DNA of 60,000 nucleotides from Takakia lepidozioides (lineage: Eukaryota > Streptophyta > Takakiopsida > Takakiales > Takakiaceae). Under the pieces are notes generated by a model that was given only the letters and a program-made list of their open reading frames with translations, was not told the origin of the DNA and ran no database searches. Location of the stretch: NCBI GenBank assembly GCA_030704615.1, contig CM060731.1, positions 25,732,001-25,792,000 of the forward strand, written 5' to 3'. Made by a program: the position numbers and the translations under genes. Each line of letters starts with the position of its first letter. The stretch's first letter is position 1. Below are positions 52,307 to 60,000 of this stretch, one piece after another.

Positions 52307-52870
52307 TCATTTTATGGTTCGCATTACCGGAAGCCTTTGTTTTTCCGCAGTGGGATAGTGAGCTGAGGCAACAGCGGACGGCACAACAGGGGCTCATAAT
52401 ACGACAACGAATTAGGTACCAGGTTGTTCTATTGCGGAAATGTTTTCATCACCAGAGAGGCCAGCATTTTCCAGAACAAGAATCCCAGAGTTAGCTGTTT
52501 AATAGCTCCCAGCAGTTGGGCTGTACTGATTTTAATAAGGGCCCCAGGTTCTGTCCATTAGAGGGTGGTCCAGGAATTAAAAAGCGGGGGTTATAGTAAG
52601 CTACACCAGGATTTGAGTTGTTGTGATTTATGCTACTGTCTGACTTACATAATTTTATGGTTGACATTACCGGAAGCATTTGTTTTTCCGTTGTGGGATA
52701 GGGAGTTGAGGCAACAGTGGACGCACAACAGGGGCTCATAATAAAACAACGAATTTGGTTGTTTTATTATGGAAATGTTTCATCACCAGAGAGGCGAACA
52801 TTTCCAAAACAAAAAAGGAAAATCTAAGTGAATAGCTCAGTCCCCACAGTTGGGCTGTACTGATTTTAAA
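52307..52870. repeat. Diverged direct duplication (two copies of about 225 bp)
   Basis: 52,307-52,540 and 52,648-52,870 align from ATTTTATGGTT through CATTACCGGAAGC, TTTGTTTTTCCG and CATCACCAGAGAGGC to GTTGGGCTGTACTGATTTTAA, with scattered substitutions and small gaps. About 105 bp of unrelated sequence lies between them. In the second copy, CAACGAATTTGGTTGTTTTA adds a short inverted repeat. No protein was recognised in either copy. Confidence 0.75.
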
Positions 52871-53079
52871 ATCATTGTGATTAGCCTGTCTGAAGTTCCC
52901 GAACGGCGACGCACTCTTTTCGGCCGCTCCAACTGTGAAGACGGAACCAACTACGGACTTCACCTACTGAACACATTGGGTTCGATGCTCGCTCTGTTGT
53001 GCGGACGAAGTTTGTTAACCTGCGAGGTTAAAGTATACAGTAAGAAGTTATGGTGCGTTTAGCTAACTAACGTGAATAG

Positions 53080-53300
53080 GACAAACGGGGAAAACGATCC
53101 GGGCAGCACCGTACAAACGTCGGACGCCCGACGAACGGTAGGGCGAGGCGGCCTCCAATGTGCGGGCGGCCAGCCAATGCCGCTCCAGATATGCGGGCAG
53201 CCCCCACTCCGACGCCCGGGGAAAAGCGCGAGACTGTTCCGACTCTTCCGCCGTCGTGGCCCCGTCGGGACTTACTCACGCTCGCCCCCGTGGCGTGGTG
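53080..53300. other. Second GC-rich segment
   Basis: A block rich in CG dinucleotides (GGACGCCCGACGAACGG and similar) shortly after the duplication. No domain in any frame. Confidence 0.35.
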
Positions 53301-53404
53301 CGAGCAGCGGGACATGGATTGGGGGACAGGGACGGGGACAGGGACCAGCTGAAATGAGGCAGACATGTCCCACAAGTTGAGGCCATGTTTGCCACTTGAC
53401 GTTT

Positions 53405-53490
53405 TCCCACCAAGGGTAAGGTAAGCAAGGCAAGGCAAGCAAGGCAAGGCAAGGCAAGGAAAGGTAAAGTAACGGTAAAGGTAAGGCGTG
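53405..53490. repeat. (AAGGC)n / (AAGGTAA)n simple repeat
   Basis: Imperfect AAGGC and AAGGTAA units run through this segment. Confidence 0.85.
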
Positions 53491-56400
53491 GGACTTGCTT
53501 GAACCCACTTGGTGTAAGTTAGTGTAGGCTTTTAGGGTTGCCGCCCCAAAAGCGGTGAGGCCATGTCGTTGGTGCAGAGTTGGGTGTGATGGATAGGGCC
53601 ACATTCAAGGGCTCCCAGTTCCCACCCAGTTGAGGGAGGTAGTATTAGGGCAGCAGCAGCAGGCAAGTTAGGGAAGGTTTATCCGAGGGAGTGCAGGGAC
53701 ATATGACATGAGGCCTTAGAGCACAAGGGGGATTTATGTGTGGGTCTGATGGGGACCATCAGAGGGGTGCCTAGCCCAGGATTGGTCAACCCTTTGAAGT
53801 AGAAGTAAGTTACTAGAAGGAGGGAGTGAAGAGTAAAGTATCTGGGAGTACTTTTAGAGGAGGATGAGTGACGGTGATGAGTGTGAGGGCGATGGGAAGT
53901 CATACGTTGTTGCGCGTCAATTGTGGCGAGGCTTCTCGCACAATTGCCCTCTTTACGCCAAGTGCAAGGGAGGGGGGCTCTTTGGGCTGGGCCACCACCA
54001 TTAAAGTGCCATGTGTTCCATGTGCCTTACACGATGGGCTATCAAATGTGTGCTGCATACACTAGAGCTAGGGGGCTGCGTGTTGGCCCCTTTGACCCCC
54101 GCAACAAGATAGCTGCCCACACTGCAGCTGCAGCGCTGCAGACACTGCAGCTTCCAGTGTTTGTTGTGGATTCAATCCAGCAGAGGTCTCTGCTGGGTCC
54201 ATCCTACATGTGACGCCCATAACAAATATGAACCCAAAGAAAAAGGAAAGGATAAAGAAAAGACTTGGTAAGTTGATTGGGCTTCCAGGTTGCTCCTCTT
54301 CCAATAGAAATTTTGCTGAGAAGGTGATAGGTTGACGACAGGCAGCAAGGGCAACAAGAAGAAGAGAGGTGGAGGCAAGACGAACGTGGGCTGGACTTGG
54401 CTTGGGTGGGGTGCAGGGCCAGCCCCGTGCAGGGCACGCGCCTGGCTGCCTGCACTACCACCACCATTTCTCATGTGCGGCATCCCTACCACTCGCCTCC
54501 GCACATTTGCTTTGGCTGCATCTTCCACCGCAGTTTCTGGGGATCCACACACTGGCCTGCTGCATGACTTGTCTGGCGTGCACGAATTGTAGAGCCAGTA
54601 GAACCGGTTGGGTGTAGTTTTGTGTCTGGGAGGAGGGCAGGTGTTTTTTCCCTCTGGAGTCTGCCACTTTTATTACTCGCGGATGTTTGGGAGGGTGTGT
54701 TGCCGCAGGTGACTGTGGGGTTGTCCTCCGCGCACGCGATCTGGCGCAACCACGTTCTCTGCATCCACGCTTTTGCGGTGTTGGGAGGACCTCCCACGAC
54801 TGCACTAGCTTCAATGTTTACATTAGTGAAAGCAGCAGCGTAGAGAGAGTGAGGAAGGTGATGAGCAACGGGATTAGCAACTAGTCCAGCGTGGATATCG
54901 GGCTGGGAATCACCCAACTTGACGCTTGTTATTCATTCACTGCCCACTTCGCTAACTACTGCGCAGCTTTGAATGCTCCATCAACTTAATTCTGGGACTC
55001 TGGAATTCTGCGTGCCCCACACACACACTTAACATGCAAATCTGGTCTCACGGTGTTTGGTTCAACGGATCCCATCAAGTGTATGACATTTCCTATCTGA
55101 TCATACATGTTGCCAGAGATGTGATATAATGATCTCGTCAACAGGGCAGAGGAGACCGGTGAAGACAGGTTATTAGTGAGTACTTAAGTGAGTTGCTTGT
55201 CCACAATCTTCTGTTTGACTATCCAGATACCTGCCCGCAGCCTACCCACTTAAACAAGATTCTCTGATTTCACACATGTAGGGCATTCCTTACTCTATTT
55301 TCGGACGATGTTTTACTGGGTTTTCGCCCACTTGTCTCGTAGATAACGGACATGGAATCTCCAAAATCAAAACCCAAGTAAGTTTGCGAGAAAGGAGCCC
55401 AGGATATTTTGCATATGCGGCTTTCCCATCCACTCCTATGCGAGTTGACAATGTCCTTGAGATATTCCCAGCCTTGCTTGGAGCCCTTTTGCTGAAGATA
55501 GTAGGTATATCCCGCCAAGCTGGGTAAATAGCCCCAGTCAAGCTCCAAAAACGAAACCCTAATAATTCAATCCACCTCGATAGACAATAATTTTGGATGA
55601 TGATTGCGAGAAGATGGGTGAATCACCCATCTTATTCTCGGCCATGATTGGAAGGCCTCATGTTTCATGACTACCAATTATGCACAACGAGAAGATGATG
55701 ATGACACAGTCTCGATAATTCATCAACTGAGTTACTGTGTACATGCCAATGTCGGTTCGAACTAATAACCCCCAAAGGCTGACAAGTTAGAACTTAGAAC
55801 ATATTTGGGGGGGGAAAGAAAAAAAGTTTGCGCTGCCCCACCGTCAGGAGGGTGTCATCTGCAGCAGTCTGGGCGGAGATAATGGGCAGAAGCCAGACTG
55901 GAAGAAGGGAGTCCAGCAGAATTTCCAGGGAGCCTAGCAACTTGCAAGGATAGCAGAGACTTTTTGTCTGGGACTACATAGTGCAGTCAGTGTCTTGAGC
56001 TGTTAGGCTGGCGATGGTGGCCGGCATTATTCTCAAACAAGGACCAGAAAGGACAGTGCAAAGTGCAGTCCCAAGGACATTCTCCCTGGACTTCCTTCCA
56101 TCCCCAACTGTCCCAATCTGCGGCCTGGCTCTGGGGTACTCATACCTGGAGGTTAGGGACCTACAGAGCATGATATTTTGCCCACCCAAAACAATCACTG
56201 ACTGTAAACATAGTAACCAACAAAGCCTCCTTAGTAAACCCAGTTAATTCCAATAATTCTAGCTTGTTGGTTGGAGCTTTCCCCCGCCTGACACACATAA
56301 TGGTGTAGCTGGAAGCTACCCACCTCTGTACCGAAAAGTACCAGTCTTTTCCTGGCACTATAATTAGGTAGTCCACATGAGTGAAGCAATCTCTATGGAG

Positions 56401-57590
56401 AGCAGAGTAACTGGAATCCTGACTGCTGGATTATCAGTGGGGCTCTTTATAACTAGAAATGCTGAAAAGCAAGTCACACATTATTTTATTTCAAGTACTT
56501 CACTCGGCTACAGTTCACCCACTAGGTCTGATCACATGGAACCCCGGATCACCCATTATTCTAACTTCCACTTTCATAGCCTCTGATCACCTCCAGTTCA
56601 GGACTTGACTTGCAGGAGTATAATAACTCACCCTCACCGGCGACGCCAGCATTACACCAGGTGGTACCATTTGAAGGGCTTGACAACGCCAAGTACAAAG
56701 ACACTTCCTCCAAATCCACAGGATCTCCAAGCGAGTACTTACACGCATACTTGGCATGGCATCATAAAAACAAATGAAGGATTCTCACTCAGGTCAAACT
56801 TTGCAACCAATCCCGTTCTCGCATTACATAGTATAAGACACATTGTCTTTCAGTTTAATAAGTGTGATCATGATCCACGCTCATTAACGACAGGGTTTTG
56901 TGCTTGGAGAGCTTTCACTTCGCGTGTTTCTAGTGTCGCACTCAGATTTACATCCCGATTCCTAGCACAGTTACCGTATAAGACAAAGCATCATGTATTA
57001 GTTAGGGGCAGCAGCTGGAATTAGTGGCCAGCCTGGACCATTCATGGCACACTGCTCTGATTGAGAGAGGGGAGGTGGGTTGATTATCTCATTACTAAGT
57101 AGTTCCTAGGTTATGGCCGCCCTCATAATTGAGGTGTTCAAGCCTTGTTTTTGCCGGGAAACATTCCATGGGCCTCCCGCCAACCTTCCCTCCAAATGGG
57201 CGTAGCATTTTGAGCTGCACACTGGTTAACTTATCTGGGGACTAAAAACAACGGTCAATACAAAGGGATGGTTTCAGCAGTATGGGTAGCAGACAAACGG
57301 CCGGGGGTTTTACAAATGAGAAGGTTCAATTTGACAGAAACCACACAGGACAAAACTGAGCATGGAGTCGTAGATGAAGGCGGGAATGGCATGGAGGACT
57401 TGGACAGTCCAACCCTTCGACGAGTCTTACTTACCTCTGGAAATTGTCTGAAAGGAAAATTGGTCTTTTGGCTGCTTGTGTGATGATTCCTAAGCTCATT
57501 GTTTGTCTTTTAGGACTAAATTTTTGAAAAGAAAGGGCTGAGAGCCCAGAGCGCTGATTCTCATACCTTAACTGGCTTGTGCTTAAGCAT
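53491..57590. other. No gene identified
   Basis: Several short frames look partly coding: 55,270-55,548 (-; ELDWGYLPSLAGYTYYL), 56,161-56,376 (-; MCVRRGKAPTNKLELLE), 54,080-54,213 (+; LQTLQLPVFVVDSIQQ). None matches a family I know, and none links to another exon in phase. A run of G followed by A occurs at 55,808-55,830. Confidence 0.3.
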
Positions 57591-58800
57591 GGAGCGAACA
57601 ACTAGAACAGTGAACTAATCGCGACTTCGATTGTTTCGGCCAAAACTGACCTGACAAAAATGACCAGCCTCGGGTTAGCCGAAGACTCAGGATTTGCAAG
57701 GTCTTTTTGGGTGAACTCAAGTTCAGCCCACCTCGAAAAGTGGGTTATGTGGGATCTTTTTGGCCATTTGTGATAGACACTCACTTAGAACCGAGCTCTT
57801 TCCTCCTTTATGGGGGAAGAAAGGGCCAGAAACCCCTGCATTGTAGGGCGTAAACTACAGAATCGAATCCTTTTGAGCAGTGGCCGACTGAAACTGTGAA
57901 CAAATCCTAACTAAGAATGTTTTGTCCAAAACCTACTAGACAAAAGAGTTAGTCGATTGCGGGGGATGCAACTTGGGTCCGTGCTCGTGGACAAAGTGAC
58001 TTCAGCTCACCTCCATGGAGCGGGCTGCAAATAATATGTGGAGAGCCTGGAAGACTCCAACACAATTTGAACAGTGCCTTGTCAGGCATACACTATCGCA
58101 ACTTAGATTGTTTTGACCTTGATATTTAAACCACAAAGTCGAGCGATTTCGAGTCATCTAAATTAGCCATGAACAACGATTAACTGAACGACCGTCTTAG
58201 TGGGTGGACACAAATGCAGCCCACCTCAACAACAAGGTCTTTTGGCCATGTGTGAGGAGGCACTTCACTTGAAACTAAGTTCTTTCTCCCCTTTTCAAGG
58301 GAAAGGGGACGGAAACCCCTTGCACTGTGTTAGGGAAGGTCAAGGAAAACAGTGTTAAAGCGGTCGACTCCATCCCGAAAGCGCATATGGTTTTGGCCAA
58401 ACTGACAGTGCGAGATAGTCGTTGACTGCAGCAATGGCGTCTTTGTTGGTAGACATCATACTCACATCACCCAGTGGGGTGAAAACCATACAGTGTAGGT
58501 GATCTATTGGCTAATTCGTTTTTAGAACTGGCCAGTAAGAACTAGCATGTAGCTGCCGGCTGAAACAGTGCAGCACCGATCGCAACTCACACGACTTGGT
58601 GGTGGGAGTCGGCGATTGCACAGCAGGTGTAGTGGAGATTGGAAACACCTCCAGAAATGAGCGGACAAAACCGGTGTGTGACCATCATACTTATTTTGAA
58701 CAATGCCGATTGAAACAGTCACACATTTTTGGCCAAAAATTACGTGACAAACTTGCGCAATCTACGAAAATTGTGTAAGTTTCGCTGCAGGCATTGCAAC
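57590..58800. repeat. Degenerate tandem repeat, unit about 200-330 bp, five copies
   Basis: A recurring block contains TTTTGGCCAAAA-like palindromes followed by CTGAC/TGACAAA (near 57,638, 57,920, 58,112, 58,392, 58,727), then a GCAACT/GCAATGG part and AGCCCACCTC or CTCAC. Two stretches (57,720-57,850 and 58,200-58,345) share GCCCACCTC, TTTTTGGCCAT or TTTTGGCCATG, TTCTTTC and AACCCC-TGCA. Copies are very diverged; this is an old satellite or the remains of a repeat-bearing element. Confidence 0.5.
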
Positions 58801-60000
58801 TTGATAATGTGGCTTTCCCACCTGAGCAGTTGGTTCGTGATGCTCACTAGCTCAAATTCATTATGAAATGCTCGCCTACACATGTATCGGACCGTTGAAA
58901 CGGTGGACACGAGCGAGATGCCCCCAGTACAGGCCTCCCCATCATTGCTTCTGTAGGGATCGGGCTGTTGTCCCAAGGGAATGGTGATGTCCACATTGTT
59001 TGCTGACCACTGGTATCTTACTGCATGATAGACTGAGAAACATATTATTCACTGTGCATAAACACTCCCGGCGCAACCATTTTTTGAATTGTCAGGCCTT
59101 GTCCCAACCATCTGCCTCCAAATGTGCATCATAAACATGTTTCCTAAGGAAATGCTCACTGATAGAGTAGAGAGTAATTACTGCCATACATCTTAATCAT
59201 CGTTCATGAACACCCAATGATGTGTAACTAAGTAGAACATCTGCAGCTTATATCCAACATTGGAGTTTACTAGTTTAGATATTTGATGCTACATTGAAGA
59301 CAAATGTGGACGGCCCTCGGACAGTTGATACATGCTGTTCAGCATCCTGCAACCAGTTTCACTATTGAGTTTTGTAGGACCCAATTGTCTACTCGCCATG
59401 GAACAAAATTGCATGGAATTGAGAAACAAAAACGAGAATAAATGCACCAAATATTTTGATGCCAATGATGGGGGAAAGTGCTCTCTTTCTTCCACCCACT
59501 TATCTATGCGTACAATACTCATCAGTCATATTGAATGCACAGGAGAGACATAACTATTCTAGTCTGACCAACCCGTGGGTTCAAAATCTGCAGTCACTCT
59601 TTGTATCATGCTCCCTGCCCTACATAGTGCCATCACATTCCCATCAGTCATCTTTCCAAGGCAGTAGGAATTCTGGAGGTGCTGCCATCTTATCAGTTTT
59701 GATGTCCAAACAAACGGGTGTCAACCATGACAGATGATGCAGAAGGTGCTAGAGGAGCTTGTGGTGAGCAAAGCGGCTGCCCTGCAACTCTGTGATTTGA
59801 TCACAATCTGCCATACCCTCCCCAAGTCTGGCCTACAGTCTAGAGCTAGAATGTAACTACCAGTAATACATACAGTACTCTCTAATTTCCATGACCATCA
59901 GCTTGTGGTCCAGGGTTATGGGTCGAAAGAAGAGAACCAGTCCACATGCAGAATACCCAGGAAGAATGTGAAGCTAAACTACCTTCCAAGAAAAAGCCAG
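58801..60000. other. No gene identified
   Basis: On the minus strand 58,994-58,890 reads MDITIPLGQQPDPYRSNDGE and could be an exon, but no partner or family was recognised. The rest to the window end is featureless. Confidence 0.3.

Noticed and set aside
51849-52397. 182-residue minus-strand open frame
   Set aside because: It runs through a GC-rich block with open frames on both strands, is Ala/Arg-rich by composition and has no domain.

Overview
This is plant nuclear DNA. The evidence is: spliced genes with GT-AG introns for plant-type proteins (a long intronless PLS-class PPR protein ending in DYW, a MAPKKK17/18-like kinase, a BOLA4-type protein); Ty3/gypsy chromoviruses, one primed by initiator tRNA-Met; and long AT-rich stretches filled with mobile DNA. 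The heavy nesting of decayed elements, a non-LTR element with an unusual C-terminal zinc motif, and the wreck of an ACAD8-like gene fit a large-genome seedless plant (fern, lycophyte or moss). That placement is inference.

Layout. 1-6.4 kb: a broken gag (+) and a decayed chromovirus (-) that lacks protease and its 5' LTR. 7.5-8.5 kb: four phase-matched 3' exons of an unrecognised gene (-). 9.4-10.8 kb: a first array of GGGACCGCC-type palindromes. 11,467-20,226: a complete but dead chromovirus (-) with two LTRs, PBS, PPT and a perfect 5-bp target duplication (GTGGA). It has been invaded twice: at 12.3-13.0 kb by a tandem repeat with GCGACC hairpins, and at about 14.5-17.5 kb by about 3 kb built of two arms of GCGACCGCC palindromes at about 50-bp spacing. 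Those arms flank a core encoding a BED-like zinc finger, and a tRNA-derived SINE-like unit sits in the right arm. 20-25 kb: no recognised gene, then a decayed LINE.

25-50 kb is gene-bearing: PPR-DYW (-), an OSB-like exon (-), a head-to-tail pair of 5'-truncated LINEs (+), KGD4 (-, three exons), RPP30 (+, five exons), BOLA4 (-, three exons), a broken ACAD8-like gene (-) and the MAPKKK (-). KGD4, RPP30 and BOLA4 were assembled here by splicing and are not visible as single long reading frames. RPP30 and BOLA4 are tail to tail, and each carries LINE fragments in an intron. 50-60 kb shows no gene I can identify, only GC-rich segments, a diverged duplication and degenerate tandem repeats.

Functionally, several genes concern organelles: PPR-DYW (RNA editing), KGD4 (2-oxoglutarate dehydrogenase), BOLA4 (iron-sulfur/glutaredoxin) and the ACAD8 relic (valine breakdown). 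RPP30 serves tRNA 5' processing and the kinase serves MAPK signalling. There is no operon logic.
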